A stretch of DNA of 44,273 nucleotides from NCBI RefSeq assembly GCF_900499005.1, contig NZ_LS991318.1, positions 151,267 through 195,539 on the forward strand. Direction: 5' to 3'. Positions 26,899-34,398 of this stretch are shown here, piece by piece. Position numbers and translations under genes: made by a program. Positions within the stretch are counted from its first letter, which is position 1, and every line of letters starts with the position of its first letter. The notes beneath the pieces were generated by a model. The model ran no database searches. It had not been told where the DNA came from and saw only the letters and a list, made by a program, of their open reading frames with translations. Source of the DNA: Actinomyces culturomici (lineage in GTDB: Bacteria > Actinomycetota > Actinomycetes > Actinomycetales > Actinomycetaceae).

Positions 26899-28218
26899 AT
26901 GAGCGAAGGATCGACGCGCGCGACAACCGGATCGGGAGGCTGCGGCGAACAGTGGAATTCGGCGGTGGGAGCGCCGGCGGAGACTCGGCCGGGAGGCGAC
27001 GGCGTCGAGCCCGGCGGACGCGAACCGGTCGGGCGGAACTGGCTTATCCCCTACGGACTCCTCTACACCGGGCAGAACCTCGCGTGGGCCGGGCCCGTCC
27101 AGGTCCTCATCGCGCTCCAGGTCCTCGCCTTCCGCCCGGGCGACAAGGAGACCGCCTTCGCGCTCCTCATGACCGTCGGCGGGATCTTCCAGGTCGTCGG
27201 GTCCCTGCTCGGCGGGTACCTCTCCGACCGGACGCGCTCGCGCTGGGGCAAGCGCCTCCCATGGATCCTCATCGGCAACGGGGTCGCGGCGGCGTGCCTC
27301 GTCGTCCAGGCGTTCGCGCCCTCGTACGCGCTCCTCTTCGCGACCTGGGCGGTCTTCCAGGTCTTCCTCGCGATCGCAGGATCCTCCACTCTCTCCCTGC
27401 CGCCCGACGCCGTCCCGCAGCGCCAGTTCGGCCTTGTCTCCGGCGTTCAGGGTGCCACGTACACGCTCGGTGTCGTCGGCGGCACGCTCATCGCGGCGCT
27501 CGCGGGCGTGAGACTCGGGTACCTCGTCTCCGCGGGAGCCGTCGTCCTTTTCGTCGGGATCTTCGCCGCGTCGGGCGCGTGGAGGCGCGGGCTCGTCGGC
27601 GGCGGATCGAGCACCGACATGCTCCTCGCCGGGGACAACGAGTCCACGGCCGAGGGCTACTCCGACTTCGCGTGGGTGTTCGTCGCGCGCTTCTCCATCA
27701 ACCTCGGGAACTACGTCGCCCTCTTCTACCTGCTCTACTTCCTCCGCGACCGCATCAAGGTCGCCGACCCGGAGACGGGCGTCCTCATCCTCACCGGCGT
27801 CTACGCGCTCTTCGTCATCGTTTCGACGATCGTCGGCGGCACCTGGTCCGACCATGTCGGACGACGCAAGTCCTTCTACCTCGCCGCCGCGATCGGCATC
27901 GGCGTCGCGTGCGTCCTCATGGCCATCGCGACGACCTTCCCGATGGCCGTCGTCGGCGCGATCGTTCTCGGACTCGTGTGGGGGCTCTTCACCGCGGTCG
28001 ACCAGGCGCTCGTCAACTCGGTCCTCCCGGTGGCCGGCAAGCGCGCCCGCGACGTCGGCATCATGACCGTCGCCGTCGCGCTCGCGAACATCGCCTCGCC
28101 GCTGTTCGCCGCCTTCGCCCTCGCCCACCTCGGCGGATACCCGGGGCTCTACCTCGCCTCCGGCGCGCTCGTCCTCGTCGGCTCGCTCGCGATCCTGCCC
28201 GTGCGCTCGGTGCGATAG
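26899..28218 (+). CDS. MFS transporter
   Basis: 439 residues. A ~45-residue polar Gly/Ser-rich N-terminus precedes about twelve membrane helices. The major facilitator loop motif is visible between helices 2 and 3 as GGYLSDRTRSRWGKR, and again after the sixth-seventh helix as GGTWSDHVGRRKS. The layout resembles the GPH/sugar-porter-like branch. It ends 227 bases before the nucleoside hydrolase gene on the same strand, so nucleoside or a related sugar is a reasonable guess for substrate but not shown. ATG 26899 follows GGAGGG at eight bases. TACACT at 26832-26837 is a possible -10. Confidence 0.88.
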   Translation: MSEGSTRATTGSGGCGEQWNSAVGAPAETRPGGDGVEPGGREPVGRNWLIPYGLLYTGQNLAWAGPVQVLIALQVLAFRPGDKETAFALLMTVGGIFQVVGSLLGGYLSDRTRSRWGKRLPWILIGNGVAAACLVVQAFAPSYALLFATWAVFQVFLAIAGSSTLSLPPDAVPQRQFGLVSGVQGATYTLGVVGGTLIAALAGVRLGYLVSAGAVVLFVGIFAASGAWRRGLVGGGSSTDMLLAGDNESTAEGYSDFAWVFVARFSINLGNYVALFYLLYFLRDRIKVADPETGVLILTGVYALFVIVSTIVGGTWSDHVGRRKSFYLAAAIGIGVACVLMAIATTFPMAVVGAIVLGLVWGLFTAVDQALVNSVLPVAGKRARDVGIMTVAVALANIASPLFAAFALAHLGGYPGLYLASGALVLVGSLAILPVRSVR

Positions 28219-28228
28219 GCGGGGTTCG

Positions 28229-28310
28229 AGCGCTCCCGCTGCTTGTATGAGGGCCCTTCTCCGCTTGCGGTCAGCGGAATCCCCGCGGAGACGCACGCAG
28301 TGGGTGCGAC
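28229..28310. repeat. ~80-bp palindromic element, degenerate copy 1
   Basis: Starts GCGCTCCCGCTGCTTG and ends with an imperfect reverse complement (CACGCAGTGGGTGCG). It can be aligned along its whole length with copy 2 at 29470-29548, including the centre (GAGGGCCCTTCT against GAGCGCCTCTTCT). It lies 11 bases after the MFS stop. Confidence 0.6.
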
Positions 28311-28355
28311 CGGGTTCGGCGTCGGCGCGGTATCGTTCGGTCGGCCCGATAGCAG

Positions 28356-28440
28356 CCCGATGCGCAATACCGGCCCGACGCCCGAAATTAGCCCGACGCC
28401 CGAAATCAGCCCGCCGCCCAACACCGGCCCGACGAAGGAG
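28356..28440. repeat. 18-bp tandem repeats ending in the hydrolase ribosome site
   Basis: Units start at 28356, 28374, 28392 and 28410, with a partial fifth at 28428. Units 2 and 3 differ by one base (CCCGACGCCCGAAATTAG and the same with CAG). The fifth unit runs into GAAGGAG, the ribosome site of the nucleoside hydrolase. Confidence 0.85.
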
Positions 28441-28445
28441 TTCCC

Positions 28446-29405
28446 ATGACCGCCCCGCGTCCCCTCTACTTCGACTGCGACCTCGGCGTCGACGACGCGA
28501 TGGCGCTCCTCTATCTCCTCGCCTCGCCGGAGGTCGACCTCGTCGGCATCGGGACGATCTGCGGGAACACCGACGCGGCGCAGGTGACGGAGAACGTTTT
28601 GCGCTTCCTCGACCTCGCCGGCCGCCCCGATATCCCCGTCGCCGCGGGCGAGGACCGCTATCTCGCCGCTGAGTACGGTCGGCGCCCGACCTGGGTCCAC
28701 GGCGAGAACGGGATCGGGAACGTCGAATTGCCCGCGACCGCTCTCGCCGCGACGGGCGAGAGCCCGGCCGACATGATCCTCCGCCTCTCCCACGAGTACG
28801 AGGGCGACCTCGAGATCCTCGCCGTCGGCCCCTTCACGAACCTCGCGCTCGCGCTCGCGGCCGATCCCTCGCTGCCCTCGCGCGTCAAGGCGGTGACCGT
28901 CATGGGCGGCGCCGCCCTCGTCCCCGGCAACGTCACCGCGGTCGCCGAGGCGAACATCATCCACGATCCCGAGGCCGCGGCCCGCGTCCTCGAGGCCACC
29001 TGGCCGGTCACCCTCGTCGGTCTCGACGTCACGATGGAGAACCTTCTCGAGGAGGCCGACCTCGCGCGCCTCGCCGCCTCCGACTCCCCGACCGTTCGCG
29101 CGGTCGCGCGGATGCACGAGGTCTACTTCGACTACCACGTCGAGGAGTTCGGGCGGCGCTGCTGCGCGCTTCACGATCCGCTCGCCGCAGCGATCGCCGT
29201 CGGGATGATTGCTCCCGTCGACTCGCCGTGGGTCGACGTCGTCGTTGACGACACGCGCGGCCCGGGACGCGGTCAGACGATCGCGGACTTGCGGGGCTAC
29301 CGCCTCGGGGCGCGCGACGTCGAGGACGCGACGAACCGAATGGTGCTGAAGACCGACCGGCCCTTCGCCGAGCACCTGCTCGAGCGCGTGCTTGGGAGGG
29401 AGTGA
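28446..29405 (+). CDS. Inosine-uridine-preferring nucleoside hydrolase
   Basis: 319 residues. Cleaves the N-glycosidic bond of ribonucleosides to base and ribose. The family's calcium-binding N-terminus is present as DCDLGVDD (Asp10, Asp12, Asp16, Asp17 in place of DxDxGxDD). Further marks: GICGN-like GTICGNTDAAQV, VHGENGIGN, ILAVGPFTNLALAL, MGGAALVPGN, EANIIHDPEAA (substrate site) and ALHDPLAA with His243 and the calcium ligand Asp244. ATG 28446 has GAAGGAG at five bases. The neighbouring MFS transporter may supply the nucleoside (inference). Base specificity cannot be read. Confidence 0.94.
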   Translation: MTAPRPLYFDCDLGVDDAMALLYLLASPEVDLVGIGTICGNTDAAQVTENVLRFLDLAGRPDIPVAAGEDRYLAAEYGRRPTWVHGENGIGNVELPATALAATGESPADMILRLSHEYEGDLEILAVGPFTNLALALAADPSLPSRVKAVTVMGGAALVPGNVTAVAEANIIHDPEAAARVLEATWPVTLVGLDVTMENLLEEADLARLAASDSPTVRAVARMHEVYFDYHVEEFGRRCCALHDPLAAAIAVGMIAPVDSPWVDVVVDDTRGPGRGQTIADLRGYRLGARDVEDATNRMVLKTDRPFAEHLLERVLGRE

Positions 29406-29469
29406 GACCCGCGGCGGGGGGTGCCCGCGCGGGCTTACGTGCTCCGTGGTCCCGAGTTCCGGCGGGCCA

Positions 29470-29548
29470 GTGCTCCCACTGCTTGCTTCGAGCGCCTCTT
29501 CTGAACGGAGCGTGCCGAAAACCCCAGTGAAGCAAGCAGTGGGAGCAC
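29470..29548. repeat. ~80-bp palindromic element, intact copy 2
   Basis: GTGCTCCCACTGCTTGCTTC (29470-29489) is the perfect reverse complement of 29529-29548, with a 39-base centre. It sits between the convergent hydrolase and dehydrogenase genes and could end both transcripts, but its relation to copy 1 marks it as a repeat element. Confidence 0.8.
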
Positions 29549-29566
29549 GCCTCGCGCAGTGACCTC

Positions 29567-32500
29567 TCAGGCCCCGCGCGTCAGCAGGGTCGCGAGGTGC
29601 ATTCCGCCTCGGTCGGCGAGCTGCGCGGCCTGCGTCCGGCAGGAGAACCCGTCGGCGAGGTAGACGGCGTCCGAATGTTCGCGCAGCGCGGGCAGGAGCG
29701 CCTGCTCGGCGACCGCGACCGACACCTCGTAGTGGCCCTTCTCCATGCCGAAGTTCCCCGCGAGCCCGCAGCACCCCGACAGTCGCGTCACCTTGGCGCC
29801 GAGTCGTTCGAGGAGCGCCTGATCCGCGTCCCAGCCCATCACCGAGTAGTGGTGGCAGTGCGGCTGAGCGACGACCTCGACGCCGGAGAGGTCGGGGAGC
29901 GCGAGCTCCTCGTCCGGAACGGTCGCGAGCAGCTCGGCGAGGGTGACGGTGTCGCGCGAGACCGCGGCCGAGCGCGGGTCCTCGGGCAGGAGGTCGAGGA
30001 GGTCGTCGCGCAGGACCGCCGTGCACGAGGGCTCGACGCCGACGATCGGGATCCCGTTGACGGCGAAGGGCGCGAGCGCGTCGAGCAGCCCGGTGAGCTT
30101 CTTCTTCGCCCCTGAAAGCTGCCCGGTCGTGATCCACGTGAGCCCGCAGCACACGTTGGGCGCGACCATGACGGCGAAGCCGTTCGCCTCGAGGAGTTCG
30201 ACGACGGCGCGCGCGCCCGTGTCGTCGAGGGTCTGCGAGAACGAGTCCGCCCACACGACGACGTAGCGCCGCCCGCTCGGGTCCGTCGGGGTCGTCGTTC
30301 CCTGGGCGATCGACGAGGTCGGGGCCGGTGCGTCGGATCCGGGGGAGGGGACGGGCGCCGTCGCCGCGCGGGCGGAGGGCAGAGCTGCCGCCAGGCCCTT
30401 CCTCCGCGCCCACGCGGAGAAGGTCCCCGACTGGAGCGGCGGCATCGGGCGCCGGGCGTCGAGACCGATGATCGAGAAGGCGAGTCGGCGCAGCGCGTCG
30501 ACGCCGAGGACGGCGTTGCCGAGCTTCGCGAGTCCGGGCACGGACGCCGTGAGTCGCGTCCAGCGCGGCAGCCAGCCGAGCGTGTAGTGGGAGAGGGGGC
30601 GCGCCTTTCCGCGGTAGCGGCGGAAGAGGGTCTCCGAGCGGTACTTCGCCATGTCGACGCCGGCCGGGCAGTCGGAGGAGCACGCCTTGCACGCGAGGCA
30701 CAGGTCGAGCGCCTCGAGGACCTCGGGCGAGTCGATGCGGGCGATGAGCTGCCCGTTCGCCGCGTCCTGCAGGGTGCGGGCGCGTCCGCGGGTGACGTCC
30801 TTCTCGTCCTTCGTCGCCTTCCAGCTCGGGCACATGAAGGTCCCCGAGATCCCTGCGCGGCACTTGCCGACGCCCGTGCACCGGTGGATCGCCGTCGCGA
30901 AGTCCCCGTGGTCCTCGCGGAAGGAGAAGCCGCCGTCGGCGGGCAGGCGCCGGGAGGCGGGCCTCCGGAGGAAGTGATCGACGAGGTCGACGCCGGGCTG
31001 CGGGTCGACGACGTCGACCTCGGACCCGCGGGCGGGCGCGCCCGCCCGCGCGACCGCATCGGCGCGCAGCGCCGCCTCGGCCTCGTCCATCGGGGAGGTG
31101 AGGACGCCGGGGTTGAGGAGGTTCGCCGGATCGAAGAGGGCCTTGACGCGCGCGAAGAGGTCGAGCATCGCGGGCGAATACATATAGCGGAGGAGCTCGG
31201 TGCGGGCGCGGCCGTCGCCGTGCTCGCCGGAGACCGACCCGCCGTGGGACGCGCAGCAGGCGGCCGCGCGCTCGAGGAAGCGGCGCGAATGGGCGACGCC
31301 CTCGTCGGTGTCGAGCGGCATGTCGAGGCGCACGTGGACGCAGCCGTCGCCGAAGTGGCCGTAGAGGAGGCCGTCGATCCCGAACTCGTCCATGAGGGCG
31401 GTGAAGTCCCGGAGGTAGGCGCCGAGGTTGGCCGGCGGGACGGCCGCGTCCTCGAAGCCGGGCCAGCCCTGCTCGTTGCCCTTCCCGGTCGCCGGGTCGT
31501 AGGGGGTGCGTCCGCCGAGGCCCGCGCCGTCGGCGCGGATCCGCCAGAGGCGCTGCGCGTCGGCGTCCGGCGGGTAGACGGCGACCGCGTCGGTGTGGGC
31601 GGACGCGGCGAGCGCTCGGGCCTTCGCGAGGGAGTCCTCGAGGTCGTCGCCCCCGACCTCGACCATCATCCATCCCTCGCCAGCGGGCAGCTCGGGGACG
31701 GCTCCGGGGCCGTTGTGACGGCGGACGACCTCGACGAGGCGCGAGTCGAGCCCCTCGACGGCGAGCGGTCGGTGCTCGAGGAGGGTCGGGACGTCGTCGG
31801 CGGCGCGAATCATGTCGGGGTAGCCGAGGGCGACGAGGACCGGCGAGGCCGGGATCGGGACGAGTCGAACGGTGACGGAGAGGATCGTGACGAGCGTGCC
31901 CTCGGTGCCGACGAGCATGGCTGCGAGGTTGCGGTGCTTCTCGGGGGCGAGGTGCTCGAGCGAGTAGCCGGAGACCTGTCGGCCGAAGGTGCCGAGCTCG
32001 GTGCGGATGATCCCGAGGTGCGCGTCGATGAGGGCGGCGAGCCCCGGGACCTCGGGGATGTCGGCGGCGTGCTCGCGCGTCGCGGTGAAGCGGCGGCCCG
32101 TCCCGTCGACGCAGTCGAGGGCGACGATGTTGTCGGCGGTGCGCCCCCAGGCGGTCGCGTGCGGACCGCACGCGTTGTTCCCCACCATGCCGGCGATCGT
32201 CGCGCGGTTCTGGCTCGAGGGGTCGGGGCCGAAGCGCAGCCCGAAGGGGGCGGCCGCGGCCTGGAGGGTCGCCTCGATGCAGCCGGGCTCGACGACGGCG
32301 GTGCGCGCCTCGGGATCGAGGTCGAGGACGCGGTTCATGTGGCGCGTGAATTCGAGGACGAGGCCCGGGCCGATCGCGTTGCCCGAGCAGGAGGTGCCGC
32401 CGCCGCGGTTCGTCACGGGGACGTCGTGCTCGCGCGCGAGGCTCAGGATCGCGAGGACGTCGGCGGTCGTCTTCGGGAAGACGATGGCGAGCGGCGGGAT

Positions 32501-32728
32501 CCGGTAGAGGCCCGCATCCGTCGAATAGCGGGCGCGCGTCCCGGTCGTCGCGTCGAGGTCGCCGTCGATCGCTTCGGCGATCGCGTCGAGGAGGGCGCGG
32601 TGGCGCGGGTCGGTGAAGGGGTCCGCCGGGGCGCCGGCCTGGAGCGTCGTCGTCCCGTTGACGGGGGACGGATCGACGGGAACGCGGCTGCGCGACGCGG
32701 GGGGAACGCGGTCGAATTCAACGCTCAT
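29567..32728 (-). CDS. FAD/4Fe-4S/CCG-domain D-lactate (or glycolate-type) dehydrogenase
   Basis: 1053 residues. Domains in order: FAD-binding PCMH domain (about 55-280; RGGGTSCSGNAIGPG), FAD-linked oxidase C-terminal domain (about 310-570; HFGDGCVHVRL, GGSVSGEHGDG), a two-cluster ferredoxin-like segment (CTGVGKC...CP and CLACKACSSDCP), and a C-terminal CCG region (NVCCGLTWITTGQLSG, CCGLAGNFG). This is the fused Dld-II/GlcD-GlcF arrangement that oxidises a 2-hydroxy acid and passes electrons to quinone. D-lactate is most likely, glycolate possible. A linker (PAPTSSIAQG) is encoded by the CTCGTCGATC repeat at 30307-30333. It lies downstream of, and in line with, the TetR gene (54-base gap), which may control it. 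Confidence 0.9.
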   Translation of the reverse strand: MSVEFDRVPPASRSRVPVDPSPVNGTTTLQAGAPADPFTDPRHRALLDAIAEAIDGDLDATTGTRARYSTDAGLYRIPPLAIVFPKTTADVLAILSLAREHDVPVTNRGGGTSCSGNAIGPGLVLEFTRHMNRVLDLDPEARTAVVEPGCIEATLQAAAAPFGLRFGPDPSSQNRATIAGMVGNNACGPHATAWGRTADNIVALDCVDGTGRRFTATREHAADIPEVPGLAALIDAHLGIIRTELGTFGRQVSGYSLEHLAPEKHRNLAAMLVGTEGTLVTILSVTVRLVPIPASPVLVALGYPDMIRAADDVPTLLEHRPLAVEGLDSRLVEVVRRHNGPGAVPELPAGEGWMMVEVGGDDLEDSLAKARALAASAHTDAVAVYPPDADAQRLWRIRADGAGLGGRTPYDPATGKGNEQGWPGFEDAAVPPANLGAYLRDFTALMDEFGIDGLLYGHFGDGCVHVRLDMPLDTDEGVAHSRRFLERAAACCASHGGSVSGEHGDGRARTELLRYMYSPAMLDLFARVKALFDPANLLNPGVLTSPMDEAEAALRADAVARAGAPARGSEVDVVDPQPGVDLVDHFLRRPASRRLPADGGFSFREDHGDFATAIHRCTGVGKCRAGISGTFMCPSWKATKDEKDVTRGRARTLQDAANGQLIARIDSPEVLEALDLCLACKACSSDCPAGVDMAKYRSETLFRRYRGKARPLSHYTLGWLPRWTRLTASVPGLAKLGNAVLGVDALRRLAFSIIGLDARRPMPPLQSGTFSAWARRKGLAAALPSARAATAPVPSPGSDAPAPTSSIAQGTTTPTDPSGRRYVVVWADSFSQTLDDTGARAVVELLEANGFAVMVAPNVCCGLTWITTGQLSGAKKKLTGLLDALAPFAVNGIPIVGVEPSCTAVLRDDLLDLLPEDPRSAAVSRDTVTLAELLATVPDEELALPDLSGVEVVAQPHCHHYSVMGWDADQALLERLGAKVTRLSGCCGLAGNFGMEKGHYEVSVAVAEQALLPALREHSDAVYLADGFSCRTQAAQLADRGGMHLATLLTRGA
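30307..30333. repeat. CTCGTCGATC repeat, half copy inside the dehydrogenase gene
   Basis: GATCGACGAGGTCGGGGC is shared with the copy at 42426-42454. Read leftward it codes for a PAPTSSIAQ linker between the iron-sulphur and C-terminal regions. Confidence 0.5.
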
Positions 32729-32782
32729 GGCCCGATTCTGGCACGCGAGCCGCGGGCGCGGACGGGACGTTCAGGTCCCGGC

Positions 32783-33445
32783 TCACATGTGCGCGAAACC
32801 CCGCAGCAGCGCCGAAAGGAGCATCGCGCAGGTATCGACCGGAGGGGCCGGCAGACGCGGGACGCGCGGGTCGAGCCTGCGGGCCTCGGCGAGCGCGGGG
32901 GCGGGGTGGGCCATGACGTGGATGTGGATGAGGATCGAATGGATCCCGATGATCGCGGCGCCGAGCTCCTCGGCGGACGGATCCCCGAGGAGGCGCGCGA
33001 GAGCCGCGCGCAGGTCGGCCGAGGCGTCCTCGATCGCGAGCTTGAACGCGAGGACGTCCTCGACGGGGACGTTGTGCTCGAGGACGGAGGCGACGTCGGC
33101 GAGGAGCTCGCTCATGATGGGCCGAGAGAGCGTGGACGTCGCGAGGGCGCGGGCGGCCAGGTCGAGGGCCTCGGGGTCCTTCGCGGGAAGATCCTCGAGG
33201 GCGCGGGCGGCATCGCGGTTCCAGTCGGAGAAGTCGTCGAGGAGGATCGCGAGGAGGATCGCCTCTCGCGAGCCGTAGTAGCGGAGGAGCGCGGACTTCG
33301 CGAGGCCGGTCTCGGCGGCGATCATCGAGAGGCTGATGTCCTTGGAGCGGTGCGAGGCGAGGAGCGCTCGGGCGGCGGCGAGGATCGACGCGCGGCGCTC
33401 CTCGCGCTGGGCGTCGGTGCGCGCGCGCTGGAAGTCGTGGCCCAT
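32783..33445 (-). CDS. TetR-family transcriptional regulator
   Basis: 220 residues. N-terminal helix-turn-helix at about residues 22-66 (RRASILAAARALL, then ISLSMIAAETGLAKSALLRYYGSREAIL), where YY-SREA is the family's helix-4 signature. The C-terminal ligand domain is helical and not assignable. ATG 33445 has AAAGGGGA upstream. It is divergent from the NAD(P)-binding protein gene; the intergenic region contains two GAACG-NN-GTTCT sites, its probable operators. It is also first in line with the dehydrogenase downstream. Likely a repressor of its neighbours and itself (inference). Confidence 0.92.
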   Translation of the reverse strand: MGHDFQRARTDAQREERRASILAAARALLASHRSKDISLSMIAAETGLAKSALLRYYGSREAILLAILLDDFSDWNRDAARALEDLPAKDPEALDLAARALATSTLSRPIMSELLADVASVLEHNVPVEDVLAFKLAIEDASADLRAALARLLGDPSAEELGAAIIGIHSILIHIHVMAHPAPALAEARRLDPRVPRLPAPPVDTCAMLLSALLRGFAHM

Positions 33446-33477
33446 GGGCGTCCCCTTTCTTCACCGGATCCGTCCCG

Positions 33478-33507
33478 TTGTGTAGCGGAACGTTGTTCTG
33501 TTAGTGT
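33478..33507 (+). promoter_or_regulatory. Promoter with internal TetR-type site
   Basis: TTGTGT (33478-33483) and TAGTGT (33502-33507) form a -35/-10 pair with an 18-base spacer. Between them lies GAACGTTGTTCT (33488-33499), an imperfect copy of the palindrome downstream. Confidence 0.5.
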
Positions 33508-33518
33508 AGCGCCAACTC

Positions 33519-33537
33519 AAGAGAACGGCGTTCTCTT
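33519..33537. promoter_or_regulatory. Perfect 19-base palindromic operator
   Basis: AAGAGAACGGCGTTCTCTT is a perfect inverted repeat with a single central base, just downstream of the promoter at 33478-33507. Probable site of the divergent TetR regulator. Confidence 0.65.
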
Positions 33538-33588
33538 ATGGGCTTCGTCGAGAGCGCCGGAGAACGTCGTGGAAGAAGGGAGACCCCA

Positions 33589-34281
33589 GTGGTCGCACTC
33601 AGCAGGATCCTCGTCATCGGCGCGTCCGGCACGATCGGCCGCGCGGTCCTTCGGGAGGCCGACGCGCTCGGCATCGAGGCGGTCGGCGCCTATCGCACCG
33701 CCCGATCCGCCTCCGCCCATAGGGGTTCCGGCCCCGCCCTCGTCCTCGATCCCGCGGACGCCGACGCGCTCGCGGACGCTCTTCGCGACGTCGACGCGGT
33801 CGTCCTCACCCACGGCGGCGACCACGACCCCGAGGCCGCCTACGCGACCGTCGCCGCGGTCATCGACGCCGCACTGCCCGGCGCGACCCCGATCGCCCTC
33901 ATGACCTCGATGGGGACGAGCGACCCGAACGGCGCCTTCGCGTCCGTCCTCGAATGGAAGAAGAAGGGCGAGATCCTCCTGCGCCGCTCGCGTCTGCGCC
34001 ACGTCATCGTTCGTCCCGGCTGGTTCGGCTACCAGGGCGCCGCCGACGTCCGCGCCGACCTGCGCCAGGGCGACCTCGTCACCGGGCAGCGCGGAGTCGA
34101 CGTCCGCCACATCGCGCAGGTGCTCCTCCACGGGCTGCTCGACGCCGACGAGTCGCTCACCCTCGAGATCTTCTCGACCCGCGGCGAGCCCATCGAGACC
34201 GGCGCGCAGTGGGCCGAGGCGCTCGCCGCCCTCGAACCCGACCGCGACGGCGTCGACGAGGGGCCGCTCGACCGCGCCTGA
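33589..34281 (+). CDS. NAD(P)-binding (atypical SDR/NmrA-like) protein
   Basis: 230 residues. Rossmann fold opening with ILVIGASGTIGRAVLREA, the GxxGxxG nucleotide loop; an acidic/aromatic strand order and a YQG near residue 148 fit atypical short-chain dehydrogenases such as NAD(P)H-binding NmrA-like proteins, often NAD(P)H:quinone or flavin-type reductases. No Tyr-x-x-x-Lys of classical SDRs was seen. GTG 33589 follows GAAGGGAG at seven bases and gives the usual N-terminus directly before the Rossmann strand; an ATG at 33538, right after the operator, is less likely. Divergent from TetR and probably its target. Confidence 0.85.
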   Translation: MVALSRILVIGASGTIGRAVLREADALGIEAVGAYRTARSASAHRGSGPALVLDPADADALADALRDVDAVVLTHGGDHDPEAAYATVAAVIDAALPGATPIALMTSMGTSDPNGAFASVLEWKKKGEILLRRSRLRHVIVRPGWFGYQGAADVRADLRQGDLVTGQRGVDVRHIAQVLLHGLLDADESLTLEIFSTRGEPIETGAQWAEALAALEPDRDGVDEGPLDRA

Positions 34282-34398
34282 ACTCCGGTCGGCCCCGGCC
34301 GGGCGAACGCCCCGCATCCGCCCTCGTGAGAAGGCGCCGACCGCCGAGGTCTGTGGGACAATAGGGGCGTTTGCGGCGCATGAAGGGAAGGATGGCCG

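Noticed and set aside
30587-33904. 1105-codon rightward open frame opposite the dehydrogenase and TetR genes
   Set aside because: Shadow frame; the opposite strand encodes clear FAD, iron-sulphur and TetR domains.
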